Positions 28,766 to 38,075 of a DNA stretch of 64,000 nt are shown here, piece by piece. Source of the stretch: Shewanella cyperi (GTDB taxonomy: Bacteria > Pseudomonadota > Gammaproteobacteria > Enterobacterales > Shewanellaceae); the NCBI RefSeq assembly GCF_017354985.1, contig NZ_CP071501.1, positions 3,015,001 to 3,079,000 on the forward strand, written 5' to 3'. Each line of letters starts with the position of its first letter. Position 1 is the first letter of the stretch. A program made the translations under genes and the position numbers. A model generated the notes under the pieces. The model made no database searches. It saw only the letters and a list, made by a program, of their open reading frames with translations, and had not been told where the DNA came from.

Positions 28766-30676
28766 ATGAGCCTCTTTCGGCAATTCATCGCCAGCGGAGT
28801 ATTGGTCATAACGGCACTCTTGTCCGTGGCCGACGCCTTGGCTATGAATTTGGACGAAATTGATCAACTGTTCGACAAACTTGAAAGGGCCGATATCAGT
28901 GAGCCTCAGGCCATAAACGAAGCCATTGCCAGCCTGGAAGCAGCAATAGACAAGGACGACTTACCAAGGGTATTGCGTCTGTCCAGATTACACTGCTGGA
29001 ATCAGGACTCCACCACAGAAAAACTTGCGGCAGCCGCCGCTGTTTACGCCAATAAACTGCTCGGCGATCCCAAAAACGATACCCTCACCCGTGCCGACCT
29101 CTTGCTCTGCCGCGGGTATTACAATCGCTTGGCAGGTAAACCCAAGGACGCCCTTGTCGATTACGATGAGGCGGTCAAGCTTGCATATCAGGTGGAATCA
29201 CCGAGATTAATCGCCGATGCCCGCAGCTTGAGGGGGGCAATTTTATCCTTTGAAGGCAATTTCAGTCCGGCACTGGAAGATCTGATAACGGCCCAGCATT
29301 TATATGAAAGCCTCGGCATGGAAGTCTGGAGCCTTAACAATCTGACCGAATTGGCCACCAGCTATCGACGCTTCGGCGATCCCCAGACAGCCATCCGCTA
29401 TTACCGCCAATTGGAAGAAAAATACCGCAACCAGGGCGAGTTCAACGCCGCAACCCTGGTCAACTCAGAGATCGCCATGGCCTATGAGGCCATGAACGAA
29501 AATGCCATGGCGCTGGAATATTATCGGAAAACCGCCGACTACTGGGAATCAGCCAATGAACCCCTCGCCGCCGCCAGCATTTATGTCAACATGAGTGGCA
29601 GCCTCATCAAGCAGGGATTGGTCCCCGAAGCCAAACAAAAACTCGCCAAGGCCGAACCACTGATCAAAATCGAGCATGCCGGTTTCTACAGTTTTATGAA
29701 GTTGTATCAGGCCCAGATCGCACTGCAGGAAAACCAGCCGGATAAGGCTCTGGAGCTGCTAAATCAAGGCGAAGAGGCCTTTAACAGCATTCAGAACAAA
29801 CGTGGTTTGGCCGAGCTCTATACCACCAAAAGCCAAACTTTGGCCGCCCTGGGTGATTGGCATTCGGCCTACGGCGCTCTGGAAACCCAAAATCGCTTAC
29901 AAAACGAACTGCAGAACCAACTGCAGAGCCAGCGTACCACGGAAATGCGCACCCGCTTTGACACCGACAGAATGGCCAATGAAAACCGCCAACTGCTGGA
30001 GAACCAACGTCTTAAGGAGCATGAACTGCAGATATTGCAGCAGAACAAATTGCTGCAATTGACCACCATGGTGTTGGTACTGGTGATCCTGGCCATAGTT
30101 TCAGTGTTCGCCTACAAACAGGCCCAACGTTCAAAGTTAATGGAGCATCTGGCACTGACAGACTTCCTGACCAAACTGCCCAACCGGCGCCATATCTACC
30201 GCCGCGGTGAGCTTTTTGTACAGCAAGCCAAAAAGCAACAGTCAGCCATGTCGGTTATCCTGTTTGATGCCGATCATTTCAAAAAGATTAACGATCATTA
30301 TGGCCACGATGTGGGTGACAAGGCCTTGGTGGTACTGGCCGATTGTGCGTCAGCCCAAATGCGCAAGACAGATATGGTGGGGCGGATCGGCGGAGAGGAG
30401 TTTCTGGTCTTGTTGCCTGGCACCAGCTTGGCCCAGGCCGGTGAGATCGCCGAGCGCCTGCGCAAGGCCATGGATGATACCGACATGAATGACATCAGCA
30501 CGGGCCTGTCATTGACCATTTCTGCCGGTGTAGCCAGCCTGGACAAGGACAAGAGTTTTTCCGCCCTGCTGAATCGCGCCGATCATGCCCTTTATCAGGC
30601 CAAAGCCGCCGGCCGCAATCAGGTGGTACTCGACGGACCGCATAGCCAGGCCGCAGATCCTGCCGCAGAGATTTAA
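28766..30676 (+). CDS. Periplasmic-TPR, membrane-anchored diguanylate cyclase
   Basis: 636 residues. A signal peptide (about 1-26) is followed by a large periplasmic helical repeat region (about 30-380) with TPR units such as ALVDYDEAVKLAYQ and ALEYYRKTADYWE. A coiled coil (about 385-430) precedes one TM helix (about 432-452), then the GGDEF domain. RIGGEEF is intact and an inhibitory site RKTD lies five residues before it, so c-di-GMP synthesis with product feedback is expected. The signal sensed by the TPR part is unknown. The start codon has only a distant AGG. Confidence 0.93.
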   Translation: MSLFRQFIASGVLVITALLSVADALAMNLDEIDQLFDKLERADISEPQAINEAIASLEAAIDKDDLPRVLRLSRLHCWNQDSTTEKLAAAAAVYANKLLGDPKNDTLTRADLLLCRGYYNRLAGKPKDALVDYDEAVKLAYQVESPRLIADARSLRGAILSFEGNFSPALEDLITAQHLYESLGMEVWSLNNLTELATSYRRFGDPQTAIRYYRQLEEKYRNQGEFNAATLVNSEIAMAYEAMNENAMALEYYRKTADYWESANEPLAAASIYVNMSGSLIKQGLVPEAKQKLAKAEPLIKIEHAGFYSFMKLYQAQIALQENQPDKALELLNQGEEAFNSIQNKRGLAELYTTKSQTLAALGDWHSAYGALETQNRLQNELQNQLQSQRTTEMRTRFDTDRMANENRQLLENQRLKEHELQILQQNKLLQLTTMVLVLVILAIVSVFAYKQAQRSKLMEHLALTDFLTKLPNRRHIYRRGELFVQQAKKQQSAMSVILFDADHFKKINDHYGHDVGDKALVVLADCASAQMRKTDMVGRIGGEEFLVLLPGTSLAQAGEIAERLRKAMDDTDMNDISTGLSLTISAGVASLDKDKSFSALLNRADHALYQAKAAGRNQVVLDGPHSQAADPAAEI

Positions 30677-30717
30677 GCAGCTATCTGCTACAGCCCCAAT
30701 TGCTACAACCCCAAAGC

Positions 30718-31497
30718 TTATTCCTCTCGCCATAAGATATTGGCTGATAACTCAGTCGCCTCACGGCCAAGCCACTGTCGATGCAAACGGGCAAACTCAC
30801 CAGACTGCATCAAATTCTGCAGTGCCTGCTGCCATGCTTCCACTCTGGCCGGTGCCGTACCTCGCGAAAAAGCAAAATACAGCCCGATGCGCTTAAGTTC
30901 CAACACGGGTTGGATCTGTCCCTCATCCACTCCCGCCTTCGACAACAAAGGACCGATAAAAAGATCCGCGTGGCACCAAAATCGGATGCGCCCCGCCAAT
31001 AGCTGCCGCAGGGATTGATCCGGAAATGCGGCAATCAGCAGCCCCGGGATCTTGCTATCAAGTAACAACTTTTCTGCCGGCGAGCCCCGGTAAACACCAA
31101 TGGTTCCCAGAGAAGCGGCCTCGGCCAGATCCTTGGGGCGACTGGCATCATTACTGCGGCCATACAGATGCATACGCACTTCGGCAAAGGGACCGACAAA
31201 ATCGAACTGCTGACGCCGATTGTCATTAATGGAAGTAGGAAACAGCACAGTATTGGGTTCCCGCAATGCCATGGCATAGCCCCGGGCCCAGGGCAGAACC
31301 TCCACCTCGGCACCTTCCCCCAGCTGACGCTGAATTAGCCTGGCCAGCTCCACCGAAAAACCACTGGCCCGGCCATCCACATACTGACTTAAAGGCGGCA
31401 AAGGCTCGGTTAACAGCTTAACCGTCTGCGGCAACTCTCCCGCCGCTCCGGGGAGGCTGCTCAATACACCCAGTAACAAGATTGCCAAAGTGCGCAT
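30718..31497 (-). CDS. Family 3 periplasmic substrate-binding protein
   Basis: 259 residues with a signal peptide (about 1-20). LLTEPLPPLSQYVDGRASGFSVELARLI-type sequence (about 30-57) and FPTSINDNRRQQFDFVGPF (about 85-103) match the SBP_bac_3 fold of amino-acid and signalling receptors. No ABC permease genes are adjacent. Many such orphan proteins in Shewanella are of unknown ligand. It is convergent with the TPR-GGDEF gene. Confidence 0.82.
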   Translation of the reverse strand: MRTLAILLLGVLSSLPGAAGELPQTVKLLTEPLPPLSQYVDGRASGFSVELARLIQRQLGEGAEVEVLPWARGYAMALREPNTVLFPTSINDNRRQQFDFVGPFAEVRMHLYGRSNDASRPKDLAEAASLGTIGVYRGSPAEKLLLDSKIPGLLIAAFPDQSLRQLLAGRIRFWCHADLFIGPLLSKAGVDEGQIQPVLELKRIGLYFAFSRGTAPARVEAWQQALQNLMQSGEFARLHRQWLGREATELSANILWREE

Positions 31498-31650
31498 AAG
31501 GCTCCCGAAGAGTTATAGGAGTGGCAGGAACTTGCACCCACACTACAGCATAGGGGCACTATGACCAATCCCACAAGGTGTGAGCCTGACGCCGGGGCCT
31601 GAAGCTGCTATTATGCGGCTCTATTTTTTTCCCCTTGCGGAGCAATTCCC

Positions 31651-32835
31651 ATGATCCCAGAACCGCACCATGTTCCCGACAGCAGTGAGCTGCAGCAACT
31701 CAGCCTGCAGATTAAACAGTGGGGCAAGGCACTGGGATTTGCCGAGGTTGGGATCACAGATACCGACCTGAGCGCCGAAGAGCCGAAATTTCAGGCCTGG
31801 CTCGACAATGGCTTCCATGGCGACATGGCCTATATGGCCAACCATGGCATGATGCGCGCACGCCCCGCCGAGCTTCACCCAGGCACCCTCAGGGTGATTG
31901 CGGTGCGAATGGATTATTTACCCGAGCACGCCGGCTTTGCCAGCAACCTCAAGGATCCTGAGCTGGGGTACATTTCCCGCTACGCCGGTGGTCGTGACTA
32001 TCACAAACTGATGCGCAACAGGTTAAAGAAGCTCGGTGAGCAGCTTGATGGGGCCCTGGCGGAATTGGGAGCAACCCCTTCCAACTTCCGCCCCTTCGTC
32101 GACTCGGCCCCCATTTTGGAGCGGCCTCTGGCGGAAAAAGCCGGTATTGGTTGGACGGGTAAACACTCACTGATTTTAAGCCGTCAGGCCGGCAGCTGGT
32201 TTTTCCTGGGTGAACTGCTGGTTAACCTGCCGCTGCCGGTGGATATTCCGGTCAAGGAAGAGTGCGGCACCTGCGTGGCCTGTATCACCACCTGCCCCAC
32301 CGGCGCCATAGTGGCTCCCTATGTGGTCGATGGCCGCCGTTGTATTTCCTATCTCACCATAGAGCTTGACGGCCCCATCCCGCTGGAACTGCGCCCCCTG
32401 ATGGGCAATCGCATCTATGGCTGCGATGACTGCCAGCTGATCTGCCCGGTGAACACTGAAGCACCACTGAGCCTTGAGAGTGATTTCCAGATCCGGCCTC
32501 AGCTGCGCCAACCCAAGCTGCTGGAGCTGTTTGCCTGGAGCGAGGGAGAGTTTCTGGCCAATACCGAAGGCAGCGCCATCCGCCGCATTGGCCACAGGCG
32601 CTGGCTGCGCAATATAGCCATCGCCCTTGGCAATGCACCGGCGAGCGACGCCATAGTCGCCGCCCTTAATGCGCGGCGAGACAGCGCAGACGTGGATGAC
32701 ATGGTGCGTGAACACATAGACTGGGCGCTTTCTCGCCAACAAGAGGCACTCCAGCAACAGGGACTGGCACTGGATGCCCGTAAAACCGCACGCCTTATCC
32801 GCTGCATTGAAAAGGGCTTACCCAGGGACGCCTGA
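31651..32835 (+). CDS. queG: Epoxyqueuosine reductase
   Basis: 394 residues. It has the N-terminal cobalamin-binding-type domain of QueG (SQ-type segment QIKQWGKALGFAEVGITD near 12-29, and FVDSAPILERPLAEKAGIGW near 150-169). Two 4Fe-4S clusters follow: CGTCVACITTCPTGAI (about 206-221) and CDDCQLICPVN (about 256-266). It reduces epoxyqueuosine to queuosine in tRNA and is a cobalamin-dependent enzyme. The C-terminus has HEAT-like helices. It ends 3 bases before the convergent dodecin stop. Confidence 0.95.
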   Translation: MIPEPHHVPDSSELQQLSLQIKQWGKALGFAEVGITDTDLSAEEPKFQAWLDNGFHGDMAYMANHGMMRARPAELHPGTLRVIAVRMDYLPEHAGFASNLKDPELGYISRYAGGRDYHKLMRNRLKKLGEQLDGALAELGATPSNFRPFVDSAPILERPLAEKAGIGWTGKHSLILSRQAGSWFFLGELLVNLPLPVDIPVKEECGTCVACITTCPTGAIVAPYVVDGRRCISYLTIELDGPIPLELRPLMGNRIYGCDDCQLICPVNTEAPLSLESDFQIRPQLRQPKLLELFAWSEGEFLANTEGSAIRRIGHRRWLRNIAIALGNAPASDAIVAALNARRDSADVDDMVREHIDWALSRQQEALQQQGLALDARKTARLIRCIEKGLPRDA

Positions 32836-32838
32836 ACC

Positions 32839-33048
32839 TCAGGGCTGATCCAGGGTAAAGCCCACCTTGATGGTCACCTGCCAATGGGCAATCACCCCGG
32901 CCTCCAGGTGGCCCCGGGTTTCCACCACCTGAAACCACCGCAGCTTGTGCAATGACTGGGCCGCGGATTCAATGGCATTTTTGATGGCATCATCGGATCC
33001 AATGGCGGAAGAGCCAGTCAGTTCAATGATTTTGTAGGTGTGATTCAT
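32839..33048 (-). CDS. Dodecin family flavin-binding protein
   Basis: 69 residues from ATG at 33048, with GGAGG 5 bases upstream; the longer frame to 33192 overlaps metE and is rejected. [20 protein letters not shown] and [14 protein letters not shown] match dodecin, a dodecameric protein that binds and buffers flavins. The Trp (WFQV) that stacks on the flavin is present. The gene starts 43 bases after the metE stop on the same strand, so it may be read through from metE. Confidence 0.9.
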   Translation of the reverse strand: MNHTYKIIELTGSSAIGSDDAIKNAIESAAQSLHKLRWFQVVETRGHLEAGVIAHWQVTIKVGFTLDQP

Positions 33049-33091
33049 GGGGACCTCCAGTGCACTGAGGGAACCCCCTGAGTATAGTTGC

Positions 33092-35371
33092 TTAAGCCGG
33101 CAGCGGGCAGCGACGACGCAATTCCCGACCGGCGGCCACCATATTGCGCAGTGCCGGTTCCACCTCATCCCAGCTGCGGGTCTTAAGGCCACAGTCCGGA
33201 TTGATCCACAGTTGCCGCAGTGGGATCCGCTGTGCCGCCCGCTCCATCAGCGCCACCATGGCCGCCACATCGGGGATGTTGGGCGAGTGGATGTCGTACA
33301 CCCCGGGGCCAATCTCATTGGGATAATCAAAGGCCTCAAAAGCGCCAAGCAGCTCCATGGCTGAGCGACTGGTCTCTATGGTGATCACATCCGCATCCAT
33401 GGCCGCGATGGCGGCTATAGTGTCGTTGAACTCGCTGTAACACATATGGGTATGGATCTGGGTTTCATCCCGCACACAGGCCGCGCTGAGCTTGAATGAG
33501 GCCACGGCCCAATCCAGATAGTGCTGCCACTGGTCGCGCCGCAGCGGCAAGCCTTCGCGGAACGCCGGTTCGTCTATCTGGATTATGCCTATGCCGGCAG
33601 CCTCCAGATCCGCCACCTCATCCCTGATGGCCAGCGCCAGCTGGGTGCAGATAGTCTCACGACTGATGTCTTCCCGGGCAAAAGACCAGTGCAGCAGGGT
33701 GACGGGGCCGGTGAGCATACCTTTAACCGGTTTATCGGTCAGGCTCTGGGCAAATTCGGCCCACTCCACCGTCATGGGTCTGGGGCGGGACACATCACCA
33801 TAGATCAGCGGCGGTTTAACGCAGCGGCTGCCGTAGCTTTGTACCCAACCGTTTTTGGTGAATCCCACGCCTGCCAATTGCTCACCGAAATACTCCACCA
33901 TGTCGTTGCGCTCGGCTTCGCCATGGACCAGCACATCCAGGCCCAGCTTGAGCTGGCGCAAGATGCTGTCACGGGTCACCTGCTGCAGCTGATGACGATA
34001 CTCAGCCTCGGCCACCTCCCCTTTACGCCAGCGATTGCGCAAACTGCGGATGGCCGCGGTCTGGGGAAAAGATCCTATGGTGGTGGTGGGCAACAAGGGC
34101 AGACGCAGCTTCGCCTGCTGTTGCTGTTGTCGCAACACGAACGCACTGTCGCGCTCAAAATCGGTCTGATTCAGGGCTGCAATGCGCCGGGCGACGGCGG
34201 TATCGGCCGCCAGACGCCTGGCCTCGCGGCGCGCCTTGCAACGCTCAATGATGGCCCTGGCAGGCTCGGATGCCGGGGTTTGCAACAGCTGCTGCAGTTC
34301 ATTCAATTCATGCAGTTTTTGTTTGGCGAACGCCAGTTGTTGCCTGAGCTCAGGTGCCAGGGCTGTTTCGACGTCCAAATCCACCGGCGAGTGCAGCAGC
34401 GAACAGGAGCTGCCGAGCCACAGGCGCTCGCCAAGGGCGTCTGCCACCGGTGCCAGGCGCTCGGCAAGCAAATCCAGATCGGCGGCCCAGACGTTGCGGC
34501 CGTTTATCACACCGGCGCTCAGTACCTGCCCGGATTGCAGCAGCGGCAGAAAGTCGTCCAATTGCTCCGGGGCCGACACCAGATCCAGGTGCAAACCGGC
34601 GACCGGCAAAGCAGCCACCAGCGCGCTGTGGTGAGCAATAGAGCCGTAATAGCTGGTGAGCAGCAGCTTGGGAGCCGCTTTGCTCAGCGCCTCGTAGGCC
34701 GGGGCAAAGGCCTGCTGCCAGTCCTTATCCAGATCCACTGCCAGTATGGGCTCCTCAACTTGCACCCAGGCTACGCCCTGGGCTTTAAAGCGCGCCAACA
34801 GCTCGCCATAGGTGCGCAGCAATGCCGGCAACAGACTCAGTTTGTCAAAGGGCTCGCCCTGAGTCTTGGACAGGTACAGGAAAGACAGGGGCCCCAGCAG
34901 ACAGGGCTTGGGATCGTAGCCGAGGGCCTTGACCTCTTCCACCTCATCAAACAACTGCTCCCAGGCGATGGCAAACTGCTGGCCCCGATGCAACTCGGGC
35001 ACCAGGTAGTGGTAATTGGTATTGAAATACTTGGTCATCTCAGCGGCCGCGGCACTCTTGCCCGTCGGTGCCCGGCCACGGGCGACCCGGAACAGGGTGT
35101 CGAGATCTATGGCATCACCATCACGGTGACGCTCGGGGATCACATTCAGGGTCGCCGCCAGGGTCAGCACCTGATCGTAAAAAGCAAAATCCCCCACCGG
35201 CAATTGCTCGACCCCGGCTTCCGCCTGCCACAGCCAATGCTGACGGCGCAGCCGCTGCCCCTGCTCCAGCAGTGCCTGCTGGCTGATTTCACCGCGCCAG
35301 TATTGCTCCAGGGCGAACTTCAATTCCCGGCGCCGACCTATTCTTGGAAAACCTAGACTATTTAATTGCAT
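33092..35371 (-). CDS. metE: Cobalamin-independent methionine synthase
   Basis: 759 residues from the ATG at 35371 (E. coli 753); an upstream in-frame ATG adds 14 unlikely residues. It starts [19 protein letters not shown], the conserved MetE N-terminus. The C-terminal catalytic barrel has the zinc ligands in HMCYSEFND (His, Cys) and NPDCGLKTR (Cys). It transfers the methyl group from 5-methyltetrahydrofolate triglutamate to homocysteine without B12. It is divergent from metR, with MetJ-type boxes in the shared gap. A dodecin gene follows. Confidence 0.97.
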   Translation of the reverse strand: MQLNSLGFPRIGRRRELKFALEQYWRGEISQQALLEQGQRLRRQHWLWQAEAGVEQLPVGDFAFYDQVLTLAATLNVIPERHRDGDAIDLDTLFRVARGRAPTGKSAAAAEMTKYFNTNYHYLVPELHRGQQFAIAWEQLFDEVEEVKALGYDPKPCLLGPLSFLYLSKTQGEPFDKLSLLPALLRTYGELLARFKAQGVAWVQVEEPILAVDLDKDWQQAFAPAYEALSKAAPKLLLTSYYGSIAHHSALVAALPVAGLHLDLVSAPEQLDDFLPLLQSGQVLSAGVINGRNVWAADLDLLAERLAPVADALGERLWLGSSCSLLHSPVDLDVETALAPELRQQLAFAKQKLHELNELQQLLQTPASEPARAIIERCKARREARRLAADTAVARRIAALNQTDFERDSAFVLRQQQQQAKLRLPLLPTTTIGSFPQTAAIRSLRNRWRKGEVAEAEYRHQLQQVTRDSILRQLKLGLDVLVHGEAERNDMVEYFGEQLAGVGFTKNGWVQSYGSRCVKPPLIYGDVSRPRPMTVEWAEFAQSLTDKPVKGMLTGPVTLLHWSFAREDISRETICTQLALAIRDEVADLEAAGIGIIQIDEPAFREGLPLRRDQWQHYLDWAVASFKLSAACVRDETQIHTHMCYSEFNDTIAAIAAMDADVITIETSRSAMELLGAFEAFDYPNEIGPGVYDIHSPNIPDVAAMVALMERAAQRIPLRQLWINPDCGLKTRSWDEVEPALRNMVAAGRELRRRCPLPA

Positions 35372-35436
35372 ATTGTATACCTTATTGATGTAATATGAGC
35401 AAATTGCAACCAAGGCCCGGTTGACATATTCTCAAT

Positions 35437-35460
35437 GGGCGTCTGGACGTCCAGAAGTTT
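35437..35460. promoter_or_regulatory. Tandem MetJ-type operator (three met boxes) between metE and metR
   Basis: Three contiguous 8-mers, GGGCGTCT, GGACGTCC and AGAAGTTT, each match 6 of 8 positions of the MetJ consensus AGACGTCT. MetJ binds two or more tandem boxes, so this is a credible SAM-dependent repressor site 66 bases before metE. Confidence 0.7.
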
Positions 35461-35508
35461 ATTGTGGTAGTCTCAGGGCTAGCAATCGAATTGGATTCAC
35501 GGGCAACA

Positions 35509-35521
35509 TGAGCAACATTCA
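35509..35521. promoter_or_regulatory. Candidate MetR binding site near the metR start
   Basis: TGAGCAACATTCA resembles the MetR consensus TGAA-N5-TTCA, with one mismatch in the arms. It lies 13 bases before metR, where autoregulation would act. The match is weak. Confidence 0.35.
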
Positions 35522-35533
35522 TGTGGAGAGAAA

Positions 35534-36436
35534 ATGATAGAGCTGAGACACCTGCGCACCTTGATGGCACTCAAAGAAAGCGGCAGCCTGGCGGCTGCGG
35601 CAAAGAAACGCTTTGTCACCCAATCTGCGCTATCCCATCAGATTAAAGAGCTGGAAACCCGGATCAATTCACCGGTGTTTGTGCGCAAGAGCAAACCTTT
35701 GTCTTTCACCCAGGAGGGCTCACGCCTGCTACATCTGGCGGAGGAAATCTTGCCGCGGGTGATGGAGACGGAAACGGATCTCAAGCGCGGGCTGGATCCA
35801 GACAGCAACCGGCTCAGGGTGGGTATTGAATGTCACAGCTGTTTTCGCTGGCTGATGCCGGTCATGGAGGCGTTCAGAGATCAGTATCCCCATGCCGAGC
35901 TCGATATTTCCAGCCGCCATCTGTTTGATTCCCTCAATGCCCTGGAAACAGGGGAACTGGACATAGTGCTGACCTCGGATCCCGTGCCCGGTCACACCCT
36001 GGCCTATCAGCACCTGTTCGATTTTGAGGTGAAGCTGGTGGTGGCCAAGGATCATCCGCTGGCCAGTTTGCCCTACGTGGTGCCGCAGCAATTGGCGGGC
36101 CAGCCCCTGATTAGCTATCCGGTACCGCTGGAGCGACTGGACTTCTATCGACTGTTTCTGGAACCGGCCGGCATTGAGCCCGGCCCCCAGAAGTGCAGCG
36201 ATCTGACCTCTGTGCTGCTGCAGCGTATCGCCTGTCAGGAAGGCGTGGCCGCCCTGCCAAACTGGTCCATCAGTGAAGCCCAGGGACTGAGCCTCAGCAG
36301 TCTCAAGCTGGGGATTGAAGGGCTGAAACGCCCGCTGTTCGGTGCCTATCGCCGCGATGCCGGCGCATCCAGATTGATCCAGCACTGGCTGGAACTGGTA
36401 GCCGGCGAAGGTTTGGCGCGTCAAGGCAACCGCTGA
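35534..36436 (+). CDS. metR: LysR-family regulator MetR
   Basis: 300 residues. The winged HTH (about 1-60, MIELRHLRTLMALKESGSLA; TQSALSHQIKELE) is followed by a LysR effector domain. Sequence and position divergent from metE identify MetR, which activates metE in the presence of homocysteine. GGAGA lies 4 bases before the start. The terminator is at 36457. Confidence 0.95.
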   Translation: MIELRHLRTLMALKESGSLAAAAKKRFVTQSALSHQIKELETRINSPVFVRKSKPLSFTQEGSRLLHLAEEILPRVMETETDLKRGLDPDSNRLRVGIECHSCFRWLMPVMEAFRDQYPHAELDISSRHLFDSLNALETGELDIVLTSDPVPGHTLAYQHLFDFEVKLVVAKDHPLASLPYVVPQQLAGQPLISYPVPLERLDFYRLFLEPAGIEPGPQKCSDLTSVLLQRIACQEGVAALPNWSISEAQGLSLSSLKLGIEGLKRPLFGAYRRDAGASRLIQHWLELVAGEGLARQGNR

Positions 36437-36456
36437 TAAGCAATTCCTGTGAAATA

Positions 36457-36482
36457 AAAACGCCTGCAACTGCAGGCGTTTT
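36457..36482. terminator. Bidirectional terminator between metR and the HDOD gene
   Basis: A 12-bp stem AAAACGCCTGCA / TGCAGGCGTTTT with a minimal loop lies between convergent stops. Confidence 0.88.
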
Positions 36483-36498
36483 ATTAAGCCAAGCTCAC

Positions 36499-37227
36499 TC
36501 AGAGCGGATTGAGCAGCAGGCCACGCATGGACAGTACCCGGCGCAGAATCAAACCCGGTGAATTGGGGTTGCGGGTCTGGCGCAGGTTATGGGCAATCAT
36601 AAATTCATCTTTGAGCTCTTCATCCAGCCCCAGGGACTCAAAGGCCTCCAGGGTCAGGGTTTGCTGCTGGGTATCTATGATGCTCTTGATGATGCCCAGG
36701 GGGAAAGATTCTTCCGACTCGGCATTGAGATACGCAAAAGCGGTCAGGGCGATGATTTGACCAAAGACACTGAACAGCGCCAGGGTTTGCACCTCATCCG
36801 GGTCAATTCTGACTCCATCCATCTCGATTAAGCTGTCTACCGCCGACGCGGCAATGCTCTCGGTCAGGCGCCAGTAGCCCTGCACCAGCTTCTTATAGGG
36901 CTGGGGCAACTCATCGAGCCTCTCCTTGAGGTAGAAACTGAAGGCATAACGATAGATGTTGATCTGGCCCAGACGGATCAGGGCATCCTTGAGGCTGCGG
37001 GTCTTGCCGGGATTGACTGTGGCCACCTGAGCCGTGGTGCTGCGCCACAACAGATGGGCCGCCAACGCAGGATCGGTGGACACTATATCGATCACATTGC
37101 GTATGTCTCCATCGGCTATGATGGCCTTTTTCAGCGGAACCAAGATACCCCGCCGCCCGATCACCTGCTCTTCATTGGCAATGATGGCCCTGATCTGGGA
37201 AAACACCTGATGCTCAAGCTCAGTCAT
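36499..37227 (-). CDS. HDOD domain protein
   Basis: 242 residues forming a single HDOD-type helical domain. VIDIVSTDPALAAHLLWRSTTAQV (about 46-69) and LKDALIRLGQINIYRYAFSFYL (about 79-100) match the HDOD core. It lacks the His/Asp metal ligands of HD phosphohydrolases, so it is probably not catalytic. Such proteins often act in signalling pathways with c-di-GMP or chemotaxis. No effector domain is fused. Confidence 0.85.
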   Translation of the reverse strand: MTELEHQVFSQIRAIIANEEQVIGRRGILVPLKKAIIADGDIRNVIDIVSTDPALAAHLLWRSTTAQVATVNPGKTRSLKDALIRLGQINIYRYAFSFYLKERLDELPQPYKKLVQGYWRLTESIAASAVDSLIEMDGVRIDPDEVQTLALFSVFGQIIALTAFAYLNAESEESFPLGIIKSIIDTQQQTLTLEAFESLGLDEELKDEFMIAHNLRQTRNPNSPGLILRRVLSMRGLLLNPL

Positions 37228-37390
37228 GTAACACTTTTAAACCTTTTATCCGGGGAACCCTGACAAATGCCGTCGGCAAAGGACCGCATCCATCCCACCT
37301 CGATTTTTAATTATCGGGGAATTTACCCACAAAATCCTGCCTATGGTCAAGCTGTATTCCATTGTTACCACTAAATTTCGTGAGCCGCAT

Positions 37391-37981
37391 TTAAAAGGCA
37401 CCGCTGGCCTGCAAATTGACAAATACCGCCTCGGCCAACGCCTGGTATCCTTGGTTGTTGAAATGCACCCCATCGGACTTCATACCCGCTGTCGACAACA
37501 GATCACTGACAGTGTCGTCCAGCAACGGCAAACCATACTGGTCAGCCAATTCTTCATACAGGGGCATGGGCGACAACAACAGGGATTTATCCGGCACCGC
37601 CAACAACAGCACGGGCACCTGTCTGGTCCGGGCCGCAAGGATCATACCTTCAAGATTAGCCTTTAATTGGCTTTTATCGAGTCCCCTGAGCACATCATTA
37701 CCGCCTTCAAGCAACAGCAGTAGATCCGGCTGAGTCTGGTCCAACACATCGGCGATACGTGCCAATCCCTGGGCGCTGGTTTCGCCTGAAATGCCGGCGT
37801 TGATCACCTCACACTCACACAGGGCCGACAGCATTGCCGGGTAATCCCGCCCCTCGCCTGCTCCCACGCCCTGGGTCAGGCTGTCACCAAAGGCCAGGAT
37901 GCGCGCATTTTCCCCCAGATAAGGCAACTTGGGGCCAGAGCAGCCACAGAGCAAGAGCAGAAACAGCAAGGTTCGCCGCAC
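37391..37981 (-). CDS. SGNH-type arylesterase/thioesterase I (TesA-like) lipoprotein
   Basis: 196 residues. A probable lipoprotein signal has LCGC (Cys about 14). SGNH blocks: block I ILAFGDSLTQG (about 28-38) with the nucleophile Ser, block II INAGISGETS, block III GGNDVLRG, and block V with DGVHFNNQGY (Asp and His). The catalytic set is complete. TesA-family enzymes hydrolyse acyl-CoA, arylesters or phospholipids. The true substrate is unknown, and no partner ABC transporter (YbbAP type) is adjacent. Confidence 0.88.
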   Translation of the reverse strand: MRRTLLFLLLLCGCSGPKLPYLGENARILAFGDSLTQGVGAGEGRDYPAMLSALCECEVINAGISGETSAQGLARIADVLDQTQPDLLLLLEGGNDVLRGLDKSQLKANLEGMILAARTRQVPVLLLAVPDKSLLLSPMPLYEELADQYGLPLLDDTVSDLLSTAGMKSDGVHFNNQGYQALAEAVFVNLQASGAF

Positions 37982-38022
37982 AGGAATTCCGGTTCAATTT
38001 GCAACTTACTCATTTATCGCCG

Positions 38023-38048
38023 AAAAAAAAGCCGGACACAAGTCCGGC
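38023..38048 (-). terminator. Terminator of the BtuB-like receptor gene
   Basis: On the minus strand a 7-bp stem GCCGGAC / GTCCGGC with a 4-base loop is followed by eight T. Confidence 0.9.
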
Positions 38049-38075
38049 CTTTCATTTGCACAGCAGATTTGCGGA

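Noticed and set aside
33521..35356. 611-residue open frame opposite metE
   Set aside because: It is fully antisense to a certain gene, has no ribosome site and reads as low-information His/Gln/Leu-rich sequence; an effect of codon bias.
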